Shown: positions 16,646 to 25,039 of the stretch, piece after piece
How the letters are laid out: each line of letters starts with the position of its first letter
Numbering within the stretch: the first letter of the stretch is position 1
Origin: Sphingobium nicotianae
GTDB lineage: Bacteria > Pseudomonadota > Alphaproteobacteria > Sphingomonadales > Sphingomonadaceae
Length of the DNA stretch: 64,000 nt
Reading direction: 5' to 3'
Assembly: GCF_018603885.1 (NCBI RefSeq)
Contig: NZ_JAHGAW010000012.1
Location: 124,001-188,000, forward strand
Position numbers and translations under genes: made by a program
Notes under the pieces: model-generated
The model's database searches: none
What the model saw: the letters and a program-made list of their open reading frames with translations, nothing else
Told to the model about the DNA's origin: nothing

Positions 16646-17167
16646 ATGCTTCGCCGCCTCGCCGCCTTCATCGCCCTGTTCGCCCTCGCGCCGGTCCCGG
16701 CCGAAGCGCAGACACGCGCCTTTCCCTCGCTCGCCAAGCGGCCGATCGAATCGCGCGATCGCTCGACGCCCGCGCCGCAGGTGGTGCAGCCCGCACCGAC
16801 CGATCCGGCGCTCGCCGCCGAAGTCGCCAAGCTGGACCAGCAGGCCTCCGGTGGCGATGCCGCCTTCCAGCAACAAATCGCCGAGGGGCGCGCCAGCACG
16901 GCCGCCGCCAGCGGATCGGCGCCATCGAGCGAGGCCTGGGTCAAGGCCCAGGCCTCGATCAGCGCGCTCGACAGCGCCCGCTACGAGAGCGTCGCCGCGA
17001 TGGCCGGGCTCGACACGCTCTTTATCAATCGCCAGGACAATGCGGATGGCGCCCGCGTCGCCGCCGATCTCGCGGCGATCGATCCGGTGCGCACGAAGGT
17101 GCTGGCGCTCGTCGACGCGCAGAATGACGCGCTGGACGGGCTCAGGAACTCGCTGAAGCAGCCTTGA
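16646..17167 (+). CDS. Secreted protein of unknown function
   Basis: A 173-residue protein with a clear Sec signal peptide (MLRRLAAFIALFALAPVPAEA, cut after AEA or AQ) and no recognised domain. The mature part is rich in Ala, Gln and Ser with a Pro/Thr linker near the N-terminus, then predicted helices containing LAAEVAKLDQQA and repeated D/A pairs. ATG 16646 is chosen because GGGG precedes it; ATG 16634 is an in-frame alternative. It follows the plus-strand citrate synthase gene by 54 bases and may share its transcript. Probably periplasmic. Confidence 0.65.
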   Translation: MLRRLAAFIALFALAPVPAEAQTRAFPSLAKRPIESRDRSTPAPQVVQPAPTDPALAAEVAKLDQQASGGDAAFQQQIAEGRASTAAASGSAPSSEAWVKAQASISALDSARYESVAAMAGLDTLFINRQDNADGARVAADLAAIDPVRTKVLALVDAQNDALDGLRNSLKQP

Positions 17168-17176
17168 TCCAAAACC

Positions 17177-17200
17177 GTGCTCCTGCTTTCGCGGGAGCAC
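17177..17200. repeat. Hairpin repeat between convergent genes
   Basis: Arms GTGCTCCTGC (17177-17186) and GCGGGAGCAC (17191-17200) form a 10-bp stem (one G-T pair) with a 4-base loop, in the 41-base gap between two convergent genes. The same palindrome (CTCCTGC...GCAGGAG) appears twice near 20107-20178, so this is a dispersed repeat that probably also ends transcription from both sides. Confidence 0.7.
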
Positions 17201-17208
17201 TTGCTGGT

Positions 17209-17805
17209 TCAATCGTGGGCCGATAGTCCTCTGAGCGCCCCGGCATGTTCCGCGCCTTCCTGGACATAGCCCTTCACGCCGCGCTGCATGCCGACGATAT
17301 CCGCGTCGCTGAGGTCACGCATGAACTTGGCCGGCCGCCCGCTCCACAGCTGGCGCGCGGGCATCTTCTTCTTGGGCGTCAGCATCGCGCCGGCCGCCAG
17401 CATCGCGTCGCCCTCGATCTCGCAACCGTCCATCACGATGGCGCCCATGCCGACGAAGGCGCGATCGTGCAGGATGCAGCCATGGACCAGCGCCATATGG
17501 CCGATCAGCACATCCTCGCCGATGATCGCGGGATGGCCGCCATCGCCATAGTCGGTCTCGACATGGACCATGCTGAGGTCCTGGATGTTCGAGCGCGCGC
17601 CGACCCGGATATAGTTGATGTCCGCCCGCAGCACGCAATTATACCAGATGCTCGCCTGCGGCCCGATCTCGACATCGCCGATAATGCGGCAGCCCGGCGC
17701 GATGAAGGCGCTTTCGTGGATGCGCGGCGTCTTGCCGTTGAGGGCCAGGATGGTGACGTCCGGCCAGCGGATGGCGGCGTCGGCGGGCGAGGTGATGATC
17801 GACAT
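17209..17805 (-). CDS. Gamma-carbonic anhydrase-type hexapeptide protein
   Basis: Left-handed beta-helix protein of 198 residues (start ATG 17805). Hexapeptide repeats run from about residue 35 to 150, with histidines in VHVETDYGDG, IGHMALVHGC and a nearby Cys, matching the zinc ligands of the gamma-carbonic anhydrase/YrdA/PaaY group. The frame continues upstream to 17916 but without family similarity. Predicted to be a cytoplasmic trimer; relatives hydrate CO2 weakly or not at all, so the activity is not certain. It follows two acetyltransferase genes and hemB on the same strand after a gap of 121 bases. Confidence 0.85.
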   Translation of the reverse strand: MSIITSPADAAIRWPDVTILALNGKTPRIHESAFIAPGCRIIGDVEIGPQASIWYNCVLRADINYIRVGARSNIQDLSMVHVETDYGDGGHPAIIGEDVLIGHMALVHGCILHDRAFVGMGAIVMDGCEIEGDAMLAAGAMLTPKKKMPARQLWSGRPAKFMRDLSDADIVGMQRGVKGYVQEGAEHAGALRGLSAHD

Positions 17806-17926
17806 GGGCGGGATATGGCGCCGATGGCGGCTGGAGATCAACGGAATATCGCTGGGCGTGATCGGAGCCGATGGGCGCTTTCCTCGACAGGCAAGGAAAA
17901 GCGCCGCGTCTTGCATGACATTCGGT

Positions 17927-18517
17927 TTATCCCCGAATGCGAGCCAGCCACGCTTCCCGCGTCAGCTGATAGACCATCGTCGGATTGTCCTGCGGCGGAT
18001 AATCGGTGTCGACATAGTCGAGATCGGCGCGGCGGCTCATGCCGAGCTTTTCCATCAGCCCCCAGGACGCCCTGTTTCCCTGCGAGGTCTGGCCGAACAG
18101 GGTGGTGATGCCGAACCGCCCGAAGGCAAGGGCGAGTACGGCCTGCGCGGCCTCGCGCGCATAGCCCTGCCCCCAGGCATCCTCGCGCAGCGCCCAGCCG
18201 ATCTGCGGCTGCCCGCGCAAAGCCGCAGGCGCCTCGTGCGTGTCGATCGTCGAGAGACCGCAATGGCCGATCAGGCAGCGGTCGTTCCGGCGCTCCAGCA
18301 TCATGAAGGAGAAGCCATGCTTGGCCCAGCCTTCCGCCCGGCGCCGGAAGCTCTCATGGACCCGATCGGACGGGACCGGTCCGCCGAGATGCGCCATCAC
18401 CGCGTCATTGTTCATATGCTTGAGCCAGACGGTGCGGTCGCCGGGCGCCTCGGTGCGCAGCAGCAGGCGTTCTGTCTCGACGATGATCTCGGTCTTGAGG
18501 CGCGACGGCGCGCTCAT
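17927..18517 (-). CDS. GNAT family N-acetyltransferase (RimJ/RimL-type)
   Basis: 196-residue acetyltransferase with the typical opening IIVETERLLLRTEAPGD and the acetyl-CoA loop DAWGQGYAREAAQAVLA, then NRASWGLMEKLGM. It overlaps the next upstream acetyltransferase gene by 4 bases (ATGA), so the two are translationally coupled and resemble each other in sequence (GLMEKLGM here, GLMERLGM there), suggesting an old tandem duplication. Substrate unknown. Confidence 0.82.
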   Translation of the reverse strand: MSAPSRLKTEIIVETERLLLRTEAPGDRTVWLKHMNNDAVMAHLGGPVPSDRVHESFRRRAEGWAKHGFSFMMLERRNDRCLIGHCGLSTIDTHEAPAALRGQPQIGWALREDAWGQGYAREAAQAVLALAFGRFGITTLFGQTSQGNRASWGLMEKLGMSRRADLDYVDTDYPPQDNPTMVYQLTREAWLARIRG

Positions 18518-19059
18518 GGCCGGCGCGCGATGCTGTAGGTGACGTGGCGCCGCAGCGGGCTGTCCGGCGCCTCGGCGGGATGGTCGAAATCGAGATCGGG
18601 CTGGCGCACCATGCCGAGCCGTTCCATCAGCCCCCAGCCGCGCGTATTGGCGAGCACGGTCATCGCTCGGATGTCCGGCGCGTCGCTATTGGCGAAGCCC
18701 CAGGCCAGGCTCGCTAGCGCCGCTTCCTTGGCATAGCCCCTGCCCCAGCTGTCCGCGCGGAAGCGCCAGCCAATCTCGATGCGCCCCTCCAGCGGCGTGC
18801 CGGCCGGCCCGGGCTTGAGGCCGCAAAAGCCGAGAAAAGCCCCATCCTCACGCCGCTCGACCACCCAGAAGCAATAGCCGTGCTCGGCCTGAAATCCGCG
18901 CTGCCGATCGATGGCGTCCTGGACCTGCTCGGCCGTCTGCGGCGGTCCGAGAAATTCCATCACCGCCGCATCGGTGCAGAGGGCGAGCAGGGCCGGATGA
19001 TCCGCGTCTCGCCAGCCGCGCAGCGTGAGCCGCTCGGTGGGGAGCGCGAACTCAGCCAT
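18514..19059 (-). CDS. GNAT family N-acetyltransferase (RimJ/RimL-type)
   Basis: 181 residues from ATG 19059 (MAEFALPTERLTLRGW). The acetyl-CoA-binding loop is DSWGRGYAKEAALASLA and the following helix has NTRGWGLMERLGM. Its start lies inside the last codons of hemB (8-base overlap) and its end overlaps the next acetyltransferase, so hemB and both GNAT genes form one translationally coupled unit. Likely a paralogue of its neighbour. Substrate unknown; no link to haem synthesis is evident beyond position. Confidence 0.82.
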   Translation of the reverse strand: MAEFALPTERLTLRGWRDADHPALLALCTDAAVMEFLGPPQTAEQVQDAIDRQRGFQAEHGYCFWVVERREDGAFLGFCGLKPGPAGTPLEGRIEIGWRFRADSWGRGYAKEAALASLAWGFANSDAPDIRAMTVLANTRGWGLMERLGMVRQPDLDFDHPAEAPDSPLRRHVTYSIARRP

Positions 19060-20056
19060 TGAGCAGCCGCGCGGCGTCCATCGCGTGATAGGTGAGGACA
19101 CCGGTGCAGCCCGCGCGCTTGAAGGCCGTCAGCGTCTCGAGGATCAGCGCATCGCGATCCCCCGCGCCGACCGCGGCCGCGGCCTCGATCATCGCATATT
19201 CGCCGCTCACCTGATAGGCGAAGACCGGCACGTCGAAGGCGTCCTTCACTCGCGCGACGATGTCGAGATAGGGCAGGCCGGGCTTCACCATCACGCTGTC
19301 GGCGCCTTCGGCGAGGTCGAGCGCGACCTCGCGCAGCGCCTCGGCGCCATTGGCCGGGTCCATCTGGTAGTTCTTCTTGTCGCCCTTCAGCAGCCCGCGC
19401 GATCCGACCGCGTCGCGGAACGGGCCATAGAAGGCCGAGGCATATTTGGCAGCATAGGCCATGATCTGGACATTGGCATGGCCCTCCGCCTCCAGCGCCT
19501 CACGGATCGCGCCGATGCGCCCGTCCATCATGTCGCTGGGCGCGATGATGTCGGCGCCGGCGGCGGCCTGGTTGAGCGACTGGCCGATGAGCACGTCGAC
19601 GGTCGCGTCATTGACCACATAGCCGGCCTCGTCGAGCAGGCCGTCCTGGCCATGAACGGTATAGGGATCGAGCGCGACGTCGGTAAGCAGGCCGATGTCC
19701 GGCACCGCATCCTTGATGGCGCGGATCGCCTGGCACATCAGATTGTCGGGATTGAGCGCCTCGGCGCCATCGTCGCTCCGCCTGTCCGCTTCCGTATTGG
19801 GAAAGAGCGCGAGGCAGGGGATGCCGGCACTCGCCGCATCCTTCGCGCGCGCCACGGCAAGATCGACCGACCAGCGCGAGACGCCGGGCAGGCTGGCGAT
19901 CGGCTCCTGCGTCTGCTTGCCGGCGGTGATGAACAGCGGCCAGATGAAATCGGCCGGCGAGAGGCGATGCTCGGCATGCAGCGCCCGGCTCCAGGCCGAG
20001 GCGCGCGTGCGGCGCATGCGGATGGCGGGATAAGCGGGCGCGGGGAAAGTGGGCAT
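19052..20056 (-). CDS. hemB: Delta-aminolevulinic acid dehydratase (porphobilinogen synthase)
   Basis: Cytoplasmic octameric enzyme that condenses two 5-aminolevulinate molecules into porphobilinogen in haem and related tetrapyrrole synthesis. The 334-residue protein has both catalytic lysines, in MAYAAKYASAFYGPFR and in VMVKPGLPYLD. The metal site region reads DVALDPYTVHGQDG, lacking the cysteine cluster of zinc-dependent enzymes, so it belongs to the Mg2+-dependent class found in alphaproteobacteria. It heads a coupled unit with two acetyltransferase genes. Confidence 0.96.
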   Translation of the reverse strand: MPTFPAPAYPAIRMRRTRASAWSRALHAEHRLSPADFIWPLFITAGKQTQEPIASLPGVSRWSVDLAVARAKDAASAGIPCLALFPNTEADRRSDDGAEALNPDNLMCQAIRAIKDAVPDIGLLTDVALDPYTVHGQDGLLDEAGYVVNDATVDVLIGQSLNQAAAGADIIAPSDMMDGRIGAIREALEAEGHANVQIMAYAAKYASAFYGPFRDAVGSRGLLKGDKKNYQMDPANGAEALREVALDLAEGADSVMVKPGLPYLDIVARVKDAFDVPVFAYQVSGEYAMIEAAAAVGAGDRDALILETLTAFKRAGCTGVLTYHAMDAARLLNG

Positions 20057-20106
20057 ATGGGCGCATTAGGCCCCGGCGCGTCGCCGTTCAACCGGGAAGC
20101 CTCCGT

Positions 20107-20178
20107 GTTCCTGCGAAAGCAGGAACCAGGGCGCAACCGACGAGCCTAACTGCCCTGGGCTCCTGCTTCCGCAGGAGC
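20107..20178. repeat. Nested palindromic repeat upstream of hemB
   Basis: Two hairpins, GTTCCTGC/GCAGGAAC (20107-20126) and GCTCCTGC/GCAGGAGC (20159-20178), flank an outer inverted pair CCAGGGC (20126-20132) and GCCCTGG (20152-20158). The pattern matches the single hairpin at 17177-17200 and is typical of REP pairs in sphingomonad genomes. Confidence 0.7.
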
Positions 20179-20203
20179 ACTGCTTTGATTGCAGGAGGTG
20201 CTT

Positions 20204-20425
20204 CTACAGCGTGACTGTCAGCGTATTGAGCGCGGCGACGCCTGCGGGATTATAGGCCGCCCAGACCGGCAGCAGCCCGGCCGCCCCGACCGACAGGCCA
20301 CACAGCACATAGCCGACCGCGGTCAGGATCGGCGGATGCGCGACGCCCGCGCGCCGGTTGCGCGCGGCCGACGACAGAACGAAACTCAGAAGCGCGCTGT
20401 AGGTCAGCCCCGCAAATGCCAGCAT
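20204..20425 (-). CDS. Small membrane protein of unknown function
   Basis: A 73-residue protein with two hydrophobic segments (about residues 2-18 and 33-56) joined by a basic loop SAARNRRAG, giving a predicted hairpin in the inner membrane. No family was recognised. It is read toward hemB, from which it is separated by the palindromic repeat. The positive-inside pattern supports a real protein, but the length leaves doubt. Confidence 0.5.
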   Translation of the reverse strand: MLAFAGLTYSALLSFVLSSAARNRRAGVAHPPILTAVGYVLCGLSVGAAGLLPVWAAYNPAGVAALNTLTVTL

Positions 20426-20867
20426 GTCTCACTCATAATCTCGAAACGGAACCGGCCGCGCATCCCTGTTTGCCCGATGCGTGGCCGGCTGGTTCGATAA
20501 ACCCGCGGTGGTTAATGCCGGGTGTCACGCGCGGCCGCAGTATCAATGCGACAGGACGTCCCTGTCCTACACGGCGCCGATCATGGCAGGATACGCGCCC
20601 GCTCCTTCTCATCGTTTCGTCAATCTCCATCATCCAGGCCGTTCCGCGCCCGCGACCCGACTTGTCCGCGATTTGCCATGTGTCATATGCACGAGGTTCG
20701 TGATGTTTAGATAGGTAATAAATTGATATAAATAGGTTATCTGTTTTTCATCTTCATTCCGAAACAGCCGAAGTTCACATCATGAAGAGGGTTTTCTGCG
20801 CCCGGCCCGCCAGAACGCGCGCAAATATCCCGGTGGGCAGTGCGGTCATCGCTTGCTAGGGGGCGTC
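20426..20867. other. Gene-free interval upstream of parC
   Basis: 442 bases with no convincing gene. It holds an imperfect palindrome GACAGGACGTCCCTGTC at 20550-20566 and an AT-rich tract at about 20700-20765 that stands out from the surrounding high GC and is the likely promoter region of parC. No clear -35/-10 pair was identified. GGTAATAAATTGATAT lies in this tract. Confidence 0.5.
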
Positions 20868-23159
20868 ATGACCGACCTTCCCCCGCCGACCGACGGCATC
20901 AAGGACCATCCGTTCGATTCCGCCTTGTCCGAGCGCTACCTGGTCTATGCGCTCTCCACGATCACCGCCCGCTCGCTGCCCGATCTGCGCGATGGCCTCA
21001 AGCCTGTGCATCGCCGCCTGCTCTGGGCCATGCGCCTGCTGCGGCTGGAGCCGAGCGGCGCCGCGCCCGACGTGCTGGTCGCCAACCCGGCGCGCAACAA
21101 CACCAGCTACAAGAAATGCGCCCGCGTCGTCGGCGACGTCATCGGCAAATATCATCCGCATGGCGACCAGTCGGTCTATGATGCGATGGTGCGCCTCGCG
21201 CAGGATTTCTCGCTGCGCACCCCGCTGGTCGATGGCCAGGGCAATTTCGGCAATATCGACGGCGATAATGCCGCCGCCATGCGCTACACCGAGGCGCGTC
21301 TCACCCAGGCCGCCGCCGATCTCATGGCCGGCCTCGACAATGGCACGGTCGATTTCCGCCCGACCTATAATGGCGAGGAGGAAGAGCCCGAGGTCTTCCC
21401 CGGCCTCTTTCCCAATCTGCTCGCCAATGGCGCCAGCGGCATCGCGGTTGGCATGGCAACCAGCATCCCGCCGCACAATGTCGCCGAGATCATCGACGCC
21501 GCCAGCCTGCTGATCGAGAATCCCAATGCCGAGCATGCGGCCCTGATGACACTGATGCGGGGGCCGGACTTCCCGACTGGCGGCCTGCTGGTCGATCCGC
21601 CCTCGGTCATCTCGGATGCCTATGCGACCGGGCGCGGCTCGCTGCGCCTGCGCGCGCGCTGGCACAAGGAGGATGAGGGGCGCGGCACCTGGATCGCGGT
21701 GGTCGACCAGATCCCCTATGGCGTCGCCAAGGGCAAGCTCATCGAGCAGATCGCCCAGCTCATCGCCGACAAGAAGCTGCCCATCCTGGCGGACGTGCGC
21801 GACGAATCGGACGAGGTGCTGCGCATCGTGCTGGAGCCGCGCGCGCGCACCGTCGATCCGGACGTGCTGATGGACAGCCTTTATCGGCTGACCGACCTGG
21901 AGAATCGCTTCCCGCTCAACATGAACGTGCTGGGCGCGGACCGCACGCCGCGCGTGATGGGCCTCAAGGATCTGCTGCTTGCCTGGTTGGTCCACCAGAT
22001 CGACGTGCTGGTGCGCCGCGCGCGCCACCGCATCGAGCAGATCGACAGCCGGCTGGAGCTGCTCGACGGCTATATCATCGCCTATCTCAATCTCGACCGG
22101 GTGATCGAGATCATCCGCACCGAGGACGAGCCAAAGCCGCTGATGATGGCGGAGTTCCAGCTCACCGACCGGCAGGCCGAGGCGATCCTCAACATGCGGC
22201 TGCGCAGCCTGCGCAAGCTCGAGGAAATGGAGCTGCGTCGCGAGCATACGGAGCTGACCGGCGAGCGCGACGATCTGCAGAAGCTGGTCGATTCGCCGGC
22301 GCGGCAGAAGACCCGGCTCAAGAAGGATCTGGCCGAACTGCGCAAGCGCTACACGCCGGATCAGGGCATCGGCGCGCGCCGCACCGGATTCGAAGTGGCG
22401 GGGCCGGCGCGCGAGATTCCGCTCGAAGCGATGATCGAACGCGAGCCGATCACCGTCATCATGTCCCAGCGCGGCTGGATCCGCGCGATGAAGGGCCATG
22501 TCGACCTCGGCTCGACCGACGCGCTCAAGTTCAAGGAAGGCGATGGCCCGGCCTATGCCTTCCATGCGCAGACCACCGACAAGCTGCTGCTCGCCGGATC
22601 GGACGGGCGCTTCTACACGCTGGCGTCGGACAAGCTCCCGGGCGGCCGCGGTTTCGGCGAACCGGTGCGGCTGATGATCGATCTTGCCAACGAGACTGGC
22701 ATCATCGCGCTGTTGCCGGCGCGTCCCGAGGGCCGGCTGCTGCTCGCCGCGAGCGACGGGCGCGGTTTCTTGGCGCCGATGAGCGAGATCATCGCCGAGA
22801 CGCGCAAGGGCAAGCAGGTCGTCAATCTCAAGGACAAGGCGGCGCTCAAGATCGTGCGGCCGATCGCGCCGGGCGACGATTCGGTCGCGGTGATCGGCGA
22901 CAACCGCAAGCTCGTCATCTTCTCGCTCGCCGAGTTGCCTGAGATGACGCGCGGTCAGGGCGTGACGTTGCAGCGCTATCGTGACGGCGGCCTCTCCGAC
23001 GCGACGACCCTGGTGCTGGCGCAGGGTCTCAGCTGGGCGATGGGCGGCGAGACCGGGCGGACGCGGACCGAGACCGATCTGCTGCCTTGGCGGGCGGCCA
23101 GGGGCGCGGCGGGGCGCATGCCGCCGACGGGCTTCCCTCGCGACAATCGCTTCGATTGA
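20868..23159 (+). CDS. parC: DNA topoisomerase IV subunit A
   Basis: Catalytic subunit that, with ParE, unlinks replicated chromosomes. The 763-residue protein has the winged-helix breakage-reunion domain with active-site Tyr140 in [11 protein letters not shown], the tower and coiled-coil regions, and a C-terminal beta-pinwheel. The pinwheel lacks a clear GyrA box (QRRGGKG), which together with length favours ParC over GyrA. ATG 20868 follows AGGGGG by 4-5 bases; the GTG/TTG frame upstream is less likely. In the quinolone-binding stretch [12 protein letters not shown] the residue equivalent to E. coli ParC Ser80 is Gln101. Confidence 0.93.
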   Translation: MTDLPPPTDGIKDHPFDSALSERYLVYALSTITARSLPDLRDGLKPVHRRLLWAMRLLRLEPSGAAPDVLVANPARNNTSYKKCARVVGDVIGKYHPHGDQSVYDAMVRLAQDFSLRTPLVDGQGNFGNIDGDNAAAMRYTEARLTQAAADLMAGLDNGTVDFRPTYNGEEEEPEVFPGLFPNLLANGASGIAVGMATSIPPHNVAEIIDAASLLIENPNAEHAALMTLMRGPDFPTGGLLVDPPSVISDAYATGRGSLRLRARWHKEDEGRGTWIAVVDQIPYGVAKGKLIEQIAQLIADKKLPILADVRDESDEVLRIVLEPRARTVDPDVLMDSLYRLTDLENRFPLNMNVLGADRTPRVMGLKDLLLAWLVHQIDVLVRRARHRIEQIDSRLELLDGYIIAYLNLDRVIEIIRTEDEPKPLMMAEFQLTDRQAEAILNMRLRSLRKLEEMELRREHTELTGERDDLQKLVDSPARQKTRLKKDLAELRKRYTPDQGIGARRTGFEVAGPAREIPLEAMIEREPITVIMSQRGWIRAMKGHVDLGSTDALKFKEGDGPAYAFHAQTTDKLLLAGSDGRFYTLASDKLPGGRGFGEPVRLMIDLANETGIIALLPARPEGRLLLAASDGRGFLAPMSEIIAETRKGKQVVNLKDKAALKIVRPIAPGDDSVAVIGDNRKLVIFSLAELPEMTRGQGVTLQRYRDGGLSDATTLVLAQGLSWAMGGETGRTRTETDLLPWRAARGAAGRMPPTGFPRDNRFD

Positions 23160-23242
23160 AGCAATCGCCGGTGTTTTGTTGATGGTTCAACAAATTAGGC
23201 CGGCCCGTCGCGTACTTTAGTCTAAATTTACCATGGCAGCTT

Positions 23243-25039
23243 ATGCCCATGGCCATGACTGTCCGCGCAAAACGGGACGTACACGGCACGACGGCCGCCA
23301 CGAGTGGGCGACCGACACATCGTCGCGCCCGGCGGATCGGCGAGGGGGCGGGGGCTCCGGCTGGCGGTTTTTCGGCGCTTTTGCGGGCTTTGCCCTATCC
23401 CGCCGCGCTCCTCGGACTGTCCGGCGACCTGATCGATATAGTTGGCATCAATGATGAATTCTCCCGATTCGATGAAGACGTCTCCGTCGCCGTGCTACCG
23501 CTGGAGCGACGCACGGCGAAACATTTCGACTGGCGAGAACGCGCACTGGCCATGTTCACCTCCCGCCGCGCATCGGATCGATTCGAACTGGAATTCCAGG
23601 GGCACCTTGGCGCGCGCGTGTTCAGCTGCTCGCTCACCTGGGTCGAGGGCGAGGATGGGCAGGAGTCCATGCTGCTTTTCACCGCGACGGACCGTACCAG
23701 CGAGCGCAAGGCCGAAAGCACGCTGCGCAAGGAATTGCTCACCGACAGCTTGACTTCGCTACCCAACCGCATCGGCTTTGTCGAAGAGATTGAACTGCTG
23801 GTCGAGGAGCGCAAGGACACGCTTGGCAAGGCGGGCTACGCGATCATCGCGCTCGACCTCATCCGCTTCTCCCGTATCAACGAATCGCTCGGCGCCATGG
23901 CGGGCGACGAGCTCATCATCACCGTCGCGCGCCGCGTGAAGTCGGTGCTGCGCGCGGGCGACGTGCTGGCGCGGATCGGCGGCAATGAGTTCGCGATCTT
24001 CGCGCATGTCGGGCACGGGCTTTCCGAGGTGCTGCAGATCGCCGATCGCGTCCGCAAGGCCTTCGAATCGCCGATTCGGCTCTCCACCTATCTCATCAAC
24101 GTCGAGGTGGCGCTGGGCTGCGCGCTGGCGCAGGATGATGACGAGGATCTCGAAAATCTGCTCCGCCAGGCCCAGGCGGCGGTCAAGCGCGCCAAGAAAT
24201 CCGGCACGCTGGAAGTCTATCGCGCCCATGTGCTGCGCGAGGCGCTGAAGCGCTTCACGCTGGAAAATCGCCTGCGCGAAGCGATCGAACATGGCGAGAT
24301 GTCCATGGTCTTTCAGCCGCTGATCAATCTGCAGACCGGCGCGGTCAAGGGCTTCGAGGCGCTGGCGCGCTGGGAGGATTCGGTGCTCGGTTCGGTTTCG
24401 CCGGTCGATTTCATCCCGGTCGCCGAGGAATCGGGCCTGATCGTGCCGCTCGGCCGCTGGGCGATGTGCGAATGTGCGCAGACGCTGGCGGACTGGGACC
24501 GCCGTTTCGGCGAGGCGCTGCCGATCACGATGAACGTCAATCTCTCGCCGGTGCAGATGGTGCGCGACAACGTACCGCGCGCGGTCGAGGAAGCGCTGCG
24601 CTATGCCGGCATCGACGGTAATCGCCTGTGCATCGAGCTCACCGAAAGCGCGCTGATCGCCGATCCCGACAAGACGCGCCAGCTCCTCGCCGCGCTGCAG
24701 GCCATGAACGTCACCGTTGCGATGGACGATTTCGGGACCGGCTTCTCCAACCTCGCAAGCCTCCAGTCGCTGCCGATCGACCTGCTCAAGATCGACCGCA
24801 GCTTCGTCACCGACATGATCGGCGACGAGGACAAGATTGCGATCATCCGCGCCATCATCAGCCTCGCGGGCGCGCTCGGCATGCAGACGACAGCCGAAGG
24901 CATCGAGAAGCCGGAAATGGCGGAGGCGCTCGCCAGGCTCGGCTGCCACTATGGCCAGGGCTATTTCTTTGCCAAGCCGCTACCGACGCTCGAAGCCTAT
25001 CGCTACTGGCTCGACCGCAGCGCCGACACGATCATCTGA
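23243..25039 (+). CDS. PAS-GGDEF-EAL protein, probable c-di-GMP phosphodiesterase
   Basis: 598-residue signalling protein. A basic, disordered N-terminus leads to a PAS-like domain (about 45-155), a GGDEF domain beginning TDSLTSLPNRIGF (about 168-320) and an EAL domain (about 340-590). The GGDEF signature reads RIGGNEFAIF, with Asn where Asp or Glu is needed, so cyclase activity is doubtful. The EAL domain keeps its catalytic set: FEALARW, MNVNLSPVQM, ELTESAL, MDDFGTGFSN, LLKIDRSFV and TAEGIE. It is therefore most likely a phosphodiesterase whose GGDEF domain may bind GTP as an activator. Its last 37 bases overlap the end of the convergent CCA transferase gene. Cytoplasmic, no membrane segment. 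Confidence 0.88.
   Translation: MPMAMTVRAKRDVHGTTAATSGRPTHRRARRIGEGAGAPAGGFSALLRALPYPAALLGLSGDLIDIVGINDEFSRFDEDVSVAVLPLERRTAKHFDWRERALAMFTSRRASDRFELEFQGHLGARVFSCSLTWVEGEDGQESMLLFTATDRTSERKAESTLRKELLTDSLTSLPNRIGFVEEIELLVEERKDTLGKAGYAIIALDLIRFSRINESLGAMAGDELIITVARRVKSVLRAGDVLARIGGNEFAIFAHVGHGLSEVLQIADRVRKAFESPIRLSTYLINVEVALGCALAQDDDEDLENLLRQAQAAVKRAKKSGTLEVYRAHVLREALKRFTLENRLREAIEHGEMSMVFQPLINLQTGAVKGFEALARWEDSVLGSVSPVDFIPVAEESGLIVPLGRWAMCECAQTLADWDRRFGEALPITMNVNLSPVQMVRDNVPRAVEEALRYAGIDGNRLCIELTESALIADPDKTRQLLAALQAMNVTVAMDDFGTGFSNLASLQSLPIDLLKIDRSFVTDMIGDEDKIAIIRAIISLAGALGMQTTAEGIEKPEMAEALARLGCHYGQGYFFAKPLPTLEAYRYWLDRSADTII

Noticed and set aside
20868..22565. Long minus-strand frame opposite parC
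   Set aside because: Low-complexity shadow; parC has strong family motifs in the plus strand.
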